From NCBI GenBank assembly GCA_031292015.1, contig JARLHY010000199.1:1-54975 (forward strand): a stretch of DNA of 54,975 nucleotides, written 5' to 3'. The notes beneath the pieces are model-generated. The model saw nothing but the letters and a program-made list of their open reading frames with translations, was not told the origin of the DNA and searched no databases. Shown piece after piece: positions 26,890 through 35,471 of this stretch. How positions within the stretch are numbered: position 1 is the stretch's first letter; each line of letters opens with the position of its first letter. Source of the stretch: Negativicutes bacterium. Its GTDB lineage: Bacteria > Bacillota_C > Negativicutes > Sporomusales_B > JARLHX01. The translations under genes and the position numbers were made by a program.

Positions 26890-27990
26890 GTGAAAGTCAA
26901 AGTATTTACCGCCAGTACGATGCAGGAAGTCATGACCCAGGTCAAAAATGAACTGGGCCGGGACGCGGTGATTCTCCACACCCGCCGCTACCGCAAAGGC
27001 GGTTTTCTTGGCTTCTTCGGCCATGAGATGGTTGAAGTGATGGCGGCGCTGGAATCAGCCAAGTTCACCGCTGCCCCGAAAAAAGAACCAACGCCGGCCA
27101 CTGCGGGTGTCCGGCAAAACGACGAAGACGCCAAAATCACATCTTTGCAAATGGAAGTCGCCGGCATGAAAAAAATGGTCGAGCAGCTGATTACTAGGCT
27201 GCCCCGCCAGGAAAAGAAGATCGCGCCCCTTTATGAGTTGCTGATTAAGAACGATATCGACGCCGCCATCGCCGATAACCTCACCAAAGGATTGCCTGAC
27301 GAGGAAAACGGCGTTCCCGGCAGTCCCGATATCGCAAAAAAACTGCTGGTCGACCGAATCAACAACCATCTGCAGCGGGTGGAAGGTATCACTATTTCAC
27401 CGGATGGCTGCAAAACAGTTGCCTTTATCGGGCCCACCGGCGTCGGCAAAACGACCACCATCGCCAAGCTGGCCGCCAACTTCGCCCTAAACCTGGGCCA
27501 TAAGGTGGCTCTGGTAACAACCGATACCTACCGGATCTCGGCGGTGGAACAGCTGAAGACCTACGCCGAAATTATCGATATTCCCATCGAAGTCGTCTAC
27601 ACCCCGGACGAGTTGAAAGCAGCCATCTTTCGCCATCGCGACAAGCAACTGGTGCTGCTTGACACCGCCGGCCGCAGCCCCAAGAATCAGTTTCAGCTCG
27701 CCGAACTCCAGGCCCTGTTGGCGGTGGATCCTTATATTGAGACCCATCTGGTTCTCAGTACCTCAACAAAATACGCCGACGCCCTTGAAATCGTAAACCG
27801 CTTTTCGGTCTGTTCACCGCAAAAGTTCTTGTTTACCAAGCTTGATGAAGCTACCAACCTGGGTACAGTACTCAACCTCTTGTATCACTTTCCCGCCACC
27901 TTATCCTACATCACCACCGGTCAGAACGTACCTGACGACATCGAACTGGCCAGCCCCGCCAAACTAGCAAATCTGATTCTGAGGGAATAG
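26890..27990 (+). CDS. flhF: Flagellar placement GTPase FlhF
   Basis: SRP-type GTPase that sets flagellar position and number, working with FlhG. 366 residues: N-terminal B domain (1-150, starts KVKVFTASTMQEVM), N and G domains with G1 GPTGVGKT at 181-188, G3 DTAGRSPKN, and G4 TKLDEATNLG. GTG 26890 begins immediately after the flhA stop. Followed by flhG one base later. Confidence 0.96.
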   Translation: MKVKVFTASTMQEVMTQVKNELGRDAVILHTRRYRKGGFLGFFGHEMVEVMAALESAKFTAAPKKEPTPATAGVRQNDEDAKITSLQMEVAGMKKMVEQLITRLPRQEKKIAPLYELLIKNDIDAAIADNLTKGLPDEENGVPGSPDIAKKLLVDRINNHLQRVEGITISPDGCKTVAFIGPTGVGKTTTIAKLAANFALNLGHKVALVTTDTYRISAVEQLKTYAEIIDIPIEVVYTPDELKAAIFRHRDKQLVLLDTAGRSPKNQFQLAELQALLAVDPYIETHLVLSTSTKYADALEIVNRFSVCSPQKFLFTKLDEATNLGTVLNLLYHFPATLSYITTGQNVPDDIELASPAKLANLILRE

Positions 27991-27991
27991 T

Positions 27992-28879
27992 ATGCGAGAT
28001 CAAGCGGAGAACTTACGACAAATGGCCCGCAGTGCCCATTCTGTGCTGAAAAGCCCAGTGATGACTCAACCCGAAAGTCAGGCTAGAGTCATCGCTGTTA
28101 CCAGTGGCAAGGGCGGGGTAGGCAAAACCAATTTCACGGTCAACCTGGCGTTGGCACTGGCTGGTTTAAACCAAAAAGTGCTGATTATCGACGCCGACCT
28201 GGGCTTGGCCAACGTGGAATTTGTTCTGGGCTGTTCACCCCAATACAACCTGCTGAATTTCCTTGATGACGGCTATCGTCTGGCCGATATCGTTGTGGAA
28301 GGACCCCGGGGCATAAAATTCATGTCCGGCGGTTCGGGAATTTATCAACTGGCCAACCTCAGCGAAGCCCATCTCGGCCGGATTATCGACCAGATGGTTC
28401 ATTTCGATAATTGGGCTGACATCATTCTTGTCGATACCGGCGCCGGTCTTCATCGCAATGTTGTCAATTTCGTGATGGCGGCTGATGAAGTTATTATCAT
28501 CACAACTCCGGAACCCACTGCCATCGCCGACGCATACGCCATGATGAAAACCTACGCCGCTCACCTTGGTCACGCTCCGCTTAAACTTGTCGTCAACCGG
28601 GTCCTGGAAATCTCTGAAGGACACATGGTTGTGGACAAACTAGTCAAAGTCTCATCCCGGTTTCTCGGCCTGACAGTCAGCAATCTCGGTTTTGTCTATG
28701 AAGACATCTACATGATAAAGGCCGTCAAGAACCAAGTCCCGCTTCTTCTGGCGCATCCCGAATCCTCATCGGCCCGTTGCATCGAAAACATCGCCCATCG
28801 CCTTCTCTTCGGCAAAGCCTCCCTACAGCCGGCGGGGATTATGGGCTTCTTCACAAAATTCATGGGTCGGATGCGCTAA
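27992..28879 (+). CDS. flhG: Flagellar number regulator FlhG (YlxH), MinD-like ATPase
   Basis: ParA/MinD-family ATPase that stimulates FlhF GTPase activity. 295 residues. The activator motif DQAENLRQM (residues 3-11) matches the DQAxxLR helix of FlhG; deviant Walker A GKGGVGKT at about 39-46; Walker B ILVDTGAGL about 146-154; a C-terminal amphipathic helix GFFTKFMGRMR suits membrane binding. ATG 27992 follows GAGGGAATAG. Its final bases contain no start for the next gene. Confidence 0.94.
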   Translation: MRDQAENLRQMARSAHSVLKSPVMTQPESQARVIAVTSGKGGVGKTNFTVNLALALAGLNQKVLIIDADLGLANVEFVLGCSPQYNLLNFLDDGYRLADIVVEGPRGIKFMSGGSGIYQLANLSEAHLGRIIDQMVHFDNWADIILVDTGAGLHRNVVNFVMAADEVIIITTPEPTAIADAYAMMKTYAAHLGHAPLKLVVNRVLEISEGHMVVDKLVKVSSRFLGLTVSNLGFVYEDIYMIKAVKNQVPLLLAHPESSSARCIENIAHRLLFGKASLQPAGIMGFFTKFMGRMR

Positions 28880-28888
28880 GTCGAACAC

Positions 28889-28895
28889 AGGAGGT
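28889..28895 (+). promoter_or_regulatory. Perfect Shine-Dalgarno that defines an ATT start
   Basis: AGGAGGT at 28889-28895, 7 bases before ATT at 28903. There is no ATG, GTG or TTG in the correct reading frame between the flhG stop (28879) and TTG 28936, which would be 40 bases from this site. The site is therefore the main argument for the ATT initiation codon of the PilZ gene. Confidence 0.7.
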
Positions 28896-28902
28896 AAAGC
28901 CC

Positions 28903-29544
28903 ATTAATTCGAATCTATTTGTAGTAAATCAACGTTTGGAAATCGTCCTCGACCTTAGCCCCGCCGCCCAACACTATTCCAGCCGTATAGAAGGCATCAC
29001 CTCCAGCCAGATGCATCTGGCTATGCCGATGAATAAGTCTGTCCCTATCGTCCTGCAGCCGGGAAACTTGTTCTATGGGCGTACTTTGACCCAAGGGTCT
29101 ATCTGGCAATTTTCCTGTACCTTTATCGATAAACAGATCCTGCCTGTACCGATCTGGATCAGCGGCTTACCCTTTGACCTGAAAAAAGTCCAGTTGCGGT
29201 CTTTCGTACGATTACCCGTGGCCTTACCGGTCACTTACCAAATAAACATCGAAGGCGCCGATGAGCCGCCTGCCCGCACCTCCACCAGGGACCTCAGCGG
29301 CGGTGGACTGCAACTGATCATAAAAAGAAGCCTGCCCCCCGGCACAACCATTGATCTCGCTCTTGACATCCCTGAATTTGGCCCAATCACGGCCAAGGGA
29401 GCTGTGGTACGGGTCGACCGGCCTCAGGATACAAACGTTTTTTGGGTAGCCATCAAATTTATCCTGATCAGCGAAAAGGACCGCGAAAAAATCATCAAAT
29501 TCATCTTCAAAAAACAGTTGGAACTGCGGCAAAAAGGATTATAA
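28903..29544 (+). CDS. PilZ-domain flagellar brake protein (YcgR/DgrA-like), ATT start
   Basis: c-di-GMP receptor that slows or stops the motor. 213 residues from ATT 28903: YcgR-like N-terminal domain (about 1-92, NQRLEIVLDL at the start) and PilZ domain (about 95-205) with both ligand motifs, RSFVR and DLSGGGLQ. The ATT start is unusual but has AGGAGGT 7 bases upstream; the only in-frame ATG upstream (28777) is deep inside flhG and lacks a ribosome site. The same locus in related bacteria carries a YcgR-like gene between flhG and cheB. Confidence 0.85.
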   Translation: MNSNLFVVNQRLEIVLDLSPAAQHYSSRIEGITSSQMHLAMPMNKSVPIVLQPGNLFYGRTLTQGSIWQFSCTFIDKQILPVPIWISGLPFDLKKVQLRSFVRLPVALPVTYQINIEGADEPPARTSTRDLSGGGLQLIIKRSLPPGTTIDLALDIPEFGPITAKGAVVRVDRPQDTNVFWVAIKFILISEKDREKIIKFIFKKQLELRQKGL

Positions 29545-29567
29545 CTCTAACGATTGGGTGATACGCT

Positions 29568-30626
29568 TTGATCAACATACTTGTTGTCGATGATTCAGCT
29601 TTCATGCGAAAAATCATATCCGACCTATTTTCGGCCGAACAGGATTTTACTGTAATCGATACCGCCCGCGACGGCAGGGACGGTGTTGACAAAGTAAAAC
29701 GCCTCAAGCCGGATGTCGTGACTTTGGATGTCGAAATGCCGATTATGGATGGCCTGCAAGCCCTGGAAATCATCATGCGTGACCATCCCACTCCGGTGGT
29801 GATGGTCAGCAGCCTGACAAGGGAGGGGGCTGACGCCACCCTCAAAGCGCTGGAAAAAGGAGCGGTGGATTTTGTCGCAAAAACCGCCGGACCCATTTCC
29901 AGCATCGACAGTATTCGTACCGATATTCTCGCCAAATGCCGGGCGGCAGCCAAGGTCAACGTAAAACAGCTGACCAGGCCGCGACCGCCCAGCCTGCCAG
30001 TACCCGAGTATCAGCCCCCTAAATTCACGGCCCTGACCAATGAGCTGATTGTGGCGATCGGAACATCCACCGGCGGCCCCAGGGCTCTCCAGGAAATTCT
30101 GACCCGCCTGCCGGGGAACCTACCCTGCGGAGTGGTCATTGTCCAGCACATGCCGCCAGGTTTCACCAAATCCTTATCCGACCGGTTAAATTCGCTTTGC
30201 GCCTTAACAGTAAAAGAGGCTGAAAATAACGATTTGATCACTCCCGGTACGGTACTGATTGCTCCTGGCAACTATCACCTTACCCTTGACCGGCAAGGCG
30301 GCAAAACCTTTGTCAAACTCAACCAGGAACCGCCCATTGGCGGTCACCGTCCCTCCGTGGATCCAATGATGGAGTCGGTGGCAAGTATCTACGGCAGCCG
30401 TGCCACAGGCGTCATTCTTACCGGAATGGGGCATGACGGCTCCAAAGGAATGAAGGCGATCAAGACCAACCAGGGCTACACCATCGCTGAAGATCAGTCA
30501 ACCACCGTTGTTTATGGCATGCCGAAATCGGCTATCGAACTCGGAGTAATTGACAAAGTTGTACCGCTGCCCGGTGTCGCAGCTGAGATTGTCAGACATC
30601 TGCAAACCAAACACGGAGGTGTATAA
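29568..30626 (+). CDS. cheB: Chemotaxis protein-glutamate methylesterase/deamidase CheB
   Basis: Removes methyl groups from chemoreceptors after phosphorylation by CheA. 352 residues: receiver domain (1-120, phospho-acceptor D54 in VTLDVEMPIMDG), linker, and methylesterase domain with the triad S167 (GTSTGGP), histidine in VQHMPPGFT and aspartate in GMGHDGSKG. TTG 29568 follows GGGTGA. The partner methyltransferase CheR is not in the window. Confidence 0.96.
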   Translation: MINILVVDDSAFMRKIISDLFSAEQDFTVIDTARDGRDGVDKVKRLKPDVVTLDVEMPIMDGLQALEIIMRDHPTPVVMVSSLTREGADATLKALEKGAVDFVAKTAGPISSIDSIRTDILAKCRAAAKVNVKQLTRPRPPSLPVPEYQPPKFTALTNELIVAIGTSTGGPRALQEILTRLPGNLPCGVVIVQHMPPGFTKSLSDRLNSLCALTVKEAENNDLITPGTVLIAPGNYHLTLDRQGGKTFVKLNQEPPIGGHRPSVDPMMESVASIYGSRATGVILTGMGHDGSKGMKAIKTNQGYTIAEDQSTTVVYGMPKSAIELGVIDKVVPLPGVAAEIVRHLQTKHGGV

Positions 30627-30627
30627 A

Positions 30628-32697
30628 ATGGATGTCAACCAGTATATGGGAATGTTTTTGGAGGAATCGCGCGAGCATCTGCAAGCCCTGAACCGTTGCT
30701 TGCTGGATCTGGAAAATGACCCGAAAAACCTGTCCCTGCTTGACGAAATATTCCGTAGCGCCCATACCATCAAAGGGATGTCGGCGACCATGGGGTTCAC
30801 CGCAGTGGCTGAGCTGACCCACGAGATGGAAAATATTCTCGACCTGTTGCGCAAGGGACAACTGCAGGCCAACAACTCTATTTTGGATATCCTGTTCAAA
30901 TGCGTCGACACCCTCGAACAGCTTGTCGAAGCCATCGCCGGCGGCGGCGAACTTGATGTCGACATCAAACCCTTGATCAAAACCCTTAATCTCCTGGCAA
31001 CTGGCCAGGAACCTGTTCCGGCGCAACCCGAACCGGCAGTGGCAGCCCCAGCCGAGGTCGCCCAGGAAAGTGCAAGCGACCTCGCTTTGGACGAGACCGA
31101 GGTCAACGTCATCCAAGCCGCCAACCGGCAGGGAATTCGCGCCTATGAGGTCAAAATCAGTCTGCGGGCCGGCTGCCTGCTTAAATCTGCCAGGGTTTAC
31201 ATGGTCATGAACGCTCTGGACCAGATGGGGGATGTTATCAAAACAACCCCTCCGGCCGAGGAACTGGAAAAAGAGAATTTCGAGCTGGAATTTTCGGCTA
31301 TCATCCTCACCGACAGCGACGCCGACAAGATCCAGCATGCTGTTTTGTCCATCTCCGAAATCGATTCTGCCGAGGTTTCACCCATCAATCTGGCCAGTGC
31401 TCCCTCCGGTCCGGTAGACGCCGCCCCTGCGGCGGCAGCCACGGCCACGGCCGCCGCGGTTCCTGATGCGGGTCCCAAGCCTGATGCCGGCCACCCGCCC
31501 GAACATGTCGCCGTTGCCGCCGACAAAAAACCAAAGGGTGGTCAGTCGGTCCGGGTTGATATTGATAAACTGGACTCTCTGCTCAACCTGGTGGGCGAGC
31601 TTGTCATTAACAAAACACGGCTGGAGCAGATCGGCCTCAGCCATAAACTGACCGACCTTGTAGAAACCATCGAGCAGATGGATCGTGTGACCACCGACCT
31701 TCAGACCGTTGTGATGAAAGTCCGGATGGTTCCTGTTGGTCAGGTCTTCAACCGCTTCCCCCGGATGGTCCGTGATCTGTCCCGCGATCTGCACAAAGAA
31801 ATCAACCTGGTCATTCAAGGTGAAGAAACCGAACTTGACCGGACTGTAATTGATGAGATCGGCGATCCCCTGGTTCACCTGCTCCGTAACGCCATCGACC
31901 ATGGTGTCGAAAATCCCCAGACCCGTAAGGGCAAAGGGAAGAACCCGGTGGGTGAAATTCGCCTTATCGCCCGCCATGAAGGCAACAACGTAATTATCAT
32001 GGTCGAGGACGACGGCGGCGGCATTGACGCTGATATCATCAAACAAAAGGCCGTGGAAAAAGGATTGATCACCCCGGCCGAGGCCGAGAAAATGGAGACC
32101 GCCGAAGCGGTCCGCCTGGTTTTCCTGCCCGGGTTTTCCACCGCGAAAATCGTCAGTGATGTATCAGGCCGCGGCGTCGGCATGGACGCCGTCAGGACCA
32201 AAATCGAAGCACTCGGCGGGATGGTGGATGTTGAGACCAAGATCAATGAAGGCTCGCGCTTCAAGATCCGCCTGCCGCTGACTCTGGCCATCATCCAGGC
32301 GCTCCTTGTCAATGTCGATAAAGAAATCTACGCTATCCCGCTGGGCTCCATCGACAGCACCATCAATATTTCGCCCAGCGACATCAAAACCATCCAGAAT
32401 CAGGAAGTTATTCTGCTGCGGGGTCAGATCATCCCCATCGTCCGTCTGGCTAAGACCCTCAATATCCCGGCGGCCAGCCGCGACGATCAGGAAGAATTGT
32501 TCGTCACTATCGTCCATATGGGCGAACAGAAAGCCGGAGTGATCGTCGACAACCTCATTGGACAGCAGGAGATTGTTATCAAATCCCTTGGCAAACTGCT
32601 GGCGGGCATCAAAGTCATCGCCGGTGCGACGATACTTGGTAATGGTCAAGTGGCGCTTATTTTGGACGTCGGATCACTGATGCAGGCGAAGGGGTGA
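30628..32697 (+). CDS. cheA: Chemotaxis histidine kinase CheA
   Basis: Cytoplasmic kinase that phosphorylates CheY and CheB in receptor arrays. 689 residues from ATG 30628 (ACGGAGGTG upstream). Domains in order: P1 with H46 in RSAHTIKGM; P2 about 170-260; an Ala/Pro linker about 265-300; P3 dimerisation starting VRVDIDKLDSLLNLVGELV; P4 ATPase with LLRNAIDHGVE, VEDDGGGID and GRGVGMDAVR; P5 CheW-like domain about 545-689. Sits directly after cheB. Confidence 0.97.
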   Translation: MDVNQYMGMFLEESREHLQALNRCLLDLENDPKNLSLLDEIFRSAHTIKGMSATMGFTAVAELTHEMENILDLLRKGQLQANNSILDILFKCVDTLEQLVEAIAGGGELDVDIKPLIKTLNLLATGQEPVPAQPEPAVAAPAEVAQESASDLALDETEVNVIQAANRQGIRAYEVKISLRAGCLLKSARVYMVMNALDQMGDVIKTTPPAEELEKENFELEFSAIILTDSDADKIQHAVLSISEIDSAEVSPINLASAPSGPVDAAPAAAATATAAAVPDAGPKPDAGHPPEHVAVAADKKPKGGQSVRVDIDKLDSLLNLVGELVINKTRLEQIGLSHKLTDLVETIEQMDRVTTDLQTVVMKVRMVPVGQVFNRFPRMVRDLSRDLHKEINLVIQGEETELDRTVIDEIGDPLVHLLRNAIDHGVENPQTRKGKGKNPVGEIRLIARHEGNNVIIMVEDDGGGIDADIIKQKAVEKGLITPAEAEKMETAEAVRLVFLPGFSTAKIVSDVSGRGVGMDAVRTKIEALGGMVDVETKINEGSRFKIRLPLTLAIIQALLVNVDKEIYAIPLGSIDSTINISPSDIKTIQNQEVILLRGQIIPIVRLAKTLNIPAASRDDQEELFVTIVHMGEQKAGVIVDNLIGQQEIVIKSLGKLLAGIKVIAGATILGNGQVALILDVGSLMQAKG

Positions 32698-32702
32698 TAT
32701 AA

Positions 32703-33167
32703 ATGGCGGAGAATGCTGTTATGAACAACGAATTTCAGGTAGTTGTATTTAAACTGGGCCGTGAGGATTACGGCATAAGCATCCTGCGGGTACAAGAAAT
32801 AAAACGGATGACCGACATTACCAGAGTACCCCACGCCCCGGACTTTATCACCGGCGTGATCAATCTGCGCGGCAGCGTGCTGCCGGTAATCGACCTGAAG
32901 AAACGCCTGGACCTGCCCCCGGGCGATTACACCGACAACACCCGGATCGTCATCGTCAAAGTGGAAGAGATCGTCGTAGGCATGATTGTTGACGCCGTGT
33001 TGGAAGTCACGACCCTCAATACCGATTGCATCGAACCGCCCCAGACGGTAGTCAACGGCGTGAACGCCCAGTATCTTGAGGGTGTAGGCAAACTTGACGA
33101 TCGTCTCCTGATCCTGCTCAACCTGGAGACGATTATCGGTGTCAACAATGAGGCCGTTAAACCATAA
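32703..33167 (+). CDS. cheW: Chemotaxis coupling protein CheW
   Basis: Adaptor between chemoreceptors and CheA. 154 residues, a single CheW domain with FKLGREDYGISILRVQEI and the family core GVINLRGSVLPVIDLKKRL (about 56-74). ATG 32703 follows GGGGTGATAT, 5 bases after cheA. Confidence 0.96.
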   Translation: MAENAVMNNEFQVVVFKLGREDYGISILRVQEIKRMTDITRVPHAPDFITGVINLRGSVLPVIDLKKRLDLPPGDYTDNTRIVIVKVEEIVVGMIVDAVLEVTTLNTDCIEPPQTVVNGVNAQYLEGVGKLDDRLLILLNLETIIGVNNEAVKP

Positions 33168-33201
33168 TTGTCGTTGACTCTAGTCAAATGAGGTGAAACT
33201 A

Positions 33202-33822
33202 TTGCCTGAAGATGTGTTAAAACTGACTGCAATGCAGCTGGACGCGCTGAAGGAAATCGGCAACGTCGGTGCCGGCAACGCAGCAACTGCGCTCTCTCAG
33301 ATCATCAACCGAAAAATCGATATGACGGTGCCAAAAGTTGCGATTCTGCCGCTCGGTGACGTGCCTGACGTTGTGGGTGGACCTGAAGTAACCGTCGCCG
33401 GAGTCTATTTGAGGGTGTTTGGGCCGGCCCCGGGCAGCATCCTGTTTCTGATGCCCCAGGACAGCGCTTTTTACCTTGTGGACACCCTTATGGGCCGCAA
33501 CATAAAAAGTACCCGCGCCCTGGACGAAATGGACGCCTCCGCACTCCTTGAGATCGGCAACATTTTGGCTGGCGCCTATCTAAACGCGTTATCCTATTTC
33601 ACAAAGTTTACCCTGTTGCCTTCCATCCCGGCCCTGGCCATGGATATGGCCGGAGCCATCCTGAGCATCATCTTGATCCAGCTTGGCCAGATGGGGGACC
33701 ATGCCCTCGTAATCGAAACCGAATTCTCCACCGAAGCCGACGGTGTCAAAGGGCACTTTTTTCTGATCCCGGACCCCGGTTCCCTCGGGACGATTCTCCA
33801 GGCAATAGGGGTGAAGGAATAA
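33202..33822 (+). CDS. cheC: CheY-P phosphatase CheC
   Basis: Dephosphorylates CheY-P and is activated by CheD. 206 residues with the two phosphatase helices (EIGNVGAGNAATALS about 16-30; EIGNILAGAYLNALS about 113-127). Start TTG 33202 preferred because GAGGTG (33190-33195) is then 6 bases away; GTG 33193 lies within that site. The stop overlaps the cheD ATG (TAATG), tightly coupling the CheC-CheD pair. Confidence 0.95.
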   Translation: MPEDVLKLTAMQLDALKEIGNVGAGNAATALSQIINRKIDMTVPKVAILPLGDVPDVVGGPEVTVAGVYLRVFGPAPGSILFLMPQDSAFYLVDTLMGRNIKSTRALDEMDASALLEIGNILAGAYLNALSYFTKFTLLPSIPALAMDMAGAILSIILIQLGQMGDHALVIETEFSTEADGVKGHFFLIPDPGSLGTILQAIGVKE

Positions 33823-34307
33823 TGGCCGAACTAATTAAAGTTGGAATGGCCGATTATAAGGTTGGCCGAAGCCCCTTCAACCTGATCAGCTATGGACTTG
33901 GTTCCTGTGTCGGTATCGCTCTGTATGACCCGTCGACGCAGATCGGCGGTCTGGCTCACATCATGCTTCCGGACAGCACCCAGGCCCGCTCGGCCGAAAA
34001 TCCGGCCAAGTTTGCCGACACCGCGCTGCCGCTGATGCTTGATGAAATGCAAAAACTCGGCGCCTTAAAATCAAGAATTTCCGCCAAAATCGCCGGTGGC
34101 GCCCAGATGTTCGCTTTTGCCAACGTCACAGATATTATGCGGGTTGGTGAACGAAATTCAGAGGCGGTAAAAGTCGTTCTGAAAAGTCTTGCGGTCAGAA
34201 TCATCGCCGAGGACACCGGGGGAAATTACGGCCGGACAGTGGAACTCAACCTGCAGAACGGCATTTTTCGGATCAAGACCATTGAAAAAGGCGAGAAGGA
34301 ACTTTAA
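33822..34307 (+). CDS. cheD: Chemoreceptor glutamine deamidase CheD
   Basis: Deamidates receptor glutamines and binds CheC in the adaptation feedback. 161 residues. Catalytic cysteine C29 in YGLGSCVGIALYD and histidine H46 in GGLAHIMLPDS, both as in the family; the C-terminal region has DTGGNYGRTVELNL. ATG 33822 overlaps the cheC stop by one base. Confidence 0.96.
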   Translation: MAELIKVGMADYKVGRSPFNLISYGLGSCVGIALYDPSTQIGGLAHIMLPDSTQARSAENPAKFADTALPLMLDEMQKLGALKSRISAKIAGGAQMFAFANVTDIMRVGERNSEAVKVVLKSLAVRIIAEDTGGNYGRTVELNLQNGIFRIKTIEKGEKEL

Positions 34308-34325
34308 CCGGGGGGAGGGCGCACC

Positions 34326-34658
34326 ATGCTTAGTAAGCGTCTGGCGTTAGCCTTGGCGGTCCTTGGCGGGATATTGACACTTTTAATCGGCTTTCTTCAG
34401 GACATCCGGCCATTGACCATCGGTTACCGTTCCTTTGTTTCTGCCGTTGTCTTTGGCGTCTGCGGCTTTCTGCTGGGAAATACAATCGATTCCTATCAAC
34501 AGCGCGCCGAAGAAGATCTGAATGCAAAGGGGCAGACCATCGACATCATAAGTAAAGATGACGATTCCGTGATTACCCCGCCAGAGGCTGAATCGACGGC
34601 TGAAACTGGCTTTCGCCCCTTTTCCCCGGAAACTTTCGATCGTGTATCAGGCAAGTAA
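34326..34658 (+). CDS. Unknown small membrane protein between cheD and sigma-28
   Basis: I do not recognise a named family. 110 residues: two hydrophobic helices (about 6-25 and 38-56) separated by a short loop, then an acidic/polar C-terminal tail with Pro and Thr. ATG 34326 follows GGGGGGAGGG, a strong ribosome site, so expression is likely. Its place between cheD and the sigma-28 gene suggests a motility-linked role, for example a membrane partner of the motor or of the sigma/FapA pair. This is inference from position only. Confidence 0.75.
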   Translation: MLSKRLALALAVLGGILTLLIGFLQDIRPLTIGYRSFVSAVVFGVCGFLLGNTIDSYQQRAEEDLNAKGQTIDIISKDDDSVITPPEAESTAETGFRPFSPETFDRVSGK

Positions 34659-34686
34659 TAACCACGAACGTTGGAGGTAGTCAGCT

Positions 34687-35442
34687 ATGCTGGACAAGGC
34701 CCCAACCCAGATTACCTCAATCAACGGTTTATGGGCGGAGTACCGAACCAACCCGAAACCGGAAACAAGGGAAAAACTGATCGAACATTATCTGCCGCTG
34801 GTCAAACTGGTGGCCGGTCGAATCGCCATCGGACTGCCGCAGTACGTTGATAAAGACGATCTGATTGGAAACGGTTTCTTTGGCCTCATCGACGCGATCG
34901 AACGCTTCGATTTATCTCGCGGCTTCAAGTTTGAGACCTACGCCGTCGCCCGGATCCGGGGTGCCATGCTTGATTCGCTCCGGGCTCAGGACTGGATACC
35001 CGCCACAGTGAGGCAAAAAGCCCGCCAATACGAGCAGACAGTGGCCAGCCTCGAGCATCAACTGGGCCGTTCGGCCGCCGACGACGAAATCGCTGCCGCG
35101 ATGGGGACCAGCGTTTCCCAACTGCACTCTTTGCTCAACACCTTGAGCGGCTGTACCCTGGTTCCCCTCGAAGATTATCTCAAGGCCGAACCCGCCACAG
35201 TCGACAACAATCCGTCCCAGTATCTCGAGGACACCGAACTCAAGGCCACTCTCGCCAAGTCCATCGAAAAACTCACCGAAAAAGAGCGACTTGTCGTCAC
35301 CCTCTATTACTATGAAGGTCTTACGTTAAAAGAAATAAGCCTCATTCTAAAGCTGACCGAGGCTCGCATATCCCAACTGCATACCAAAGCCATTTTCCGG
35401 CTGCGCGGTGCTTTGTCGCGCCTCAAGTCCAGCTTGATGTAG
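34687..35442 (+). CDS. sigD: RNA polymerase sigma-28 factor (SigD/FliA)
   Basis: Alternative sigma factor for late flagellar, chemotaxis and autolysin genes. 251 residues: region 2 with DLIGNGFFGLIDAIERFD and the -10-binding RGFKFETYAVARIRGAMLD (about 62-95), region 3 (about 100-140), region 4 with LTLKEISLILKLTEARISQLH (about 212-232). ATG 34687 follows TTGGAGGTAG. Its anti-sigma factor FlgM is not in the window. It may drive its own operon from 5135-5160. Confidence 0.96.
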   Translation: MLDKAPTQITSINGLWAEYRTNPKPETREKLIEHYLPLVKLVAGRIAIGLPQYVDKDDLIGNGFFGLIDAIERFDLSRGFKFETYAVARIRGAMLDSLRAQDWIPATVRQKARQYEQTVASLEHQLGRSAADDEIAAAMGTSVSQLHSLLNTLSGCTLVPLEDYLKAEPATVDNNPSQYLEDTELKATLAKSIEKLTEKERLVVTLYYYEGLTLKEISLILKLTEARISQLHTKAIFRLRGALSRLKSSLM

Positions 35443-35471
35443 GCCTCAATAACTAGAGGAGTGGATAACCT

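Noticed and set aside
28777..28902. ATG 28777 as the start of the PilZ protein
   Set aside because: It is deep inside flhG, has no ribosome site, and would add 42 residues of shadow sequence ahead of the conserved N-terminus.
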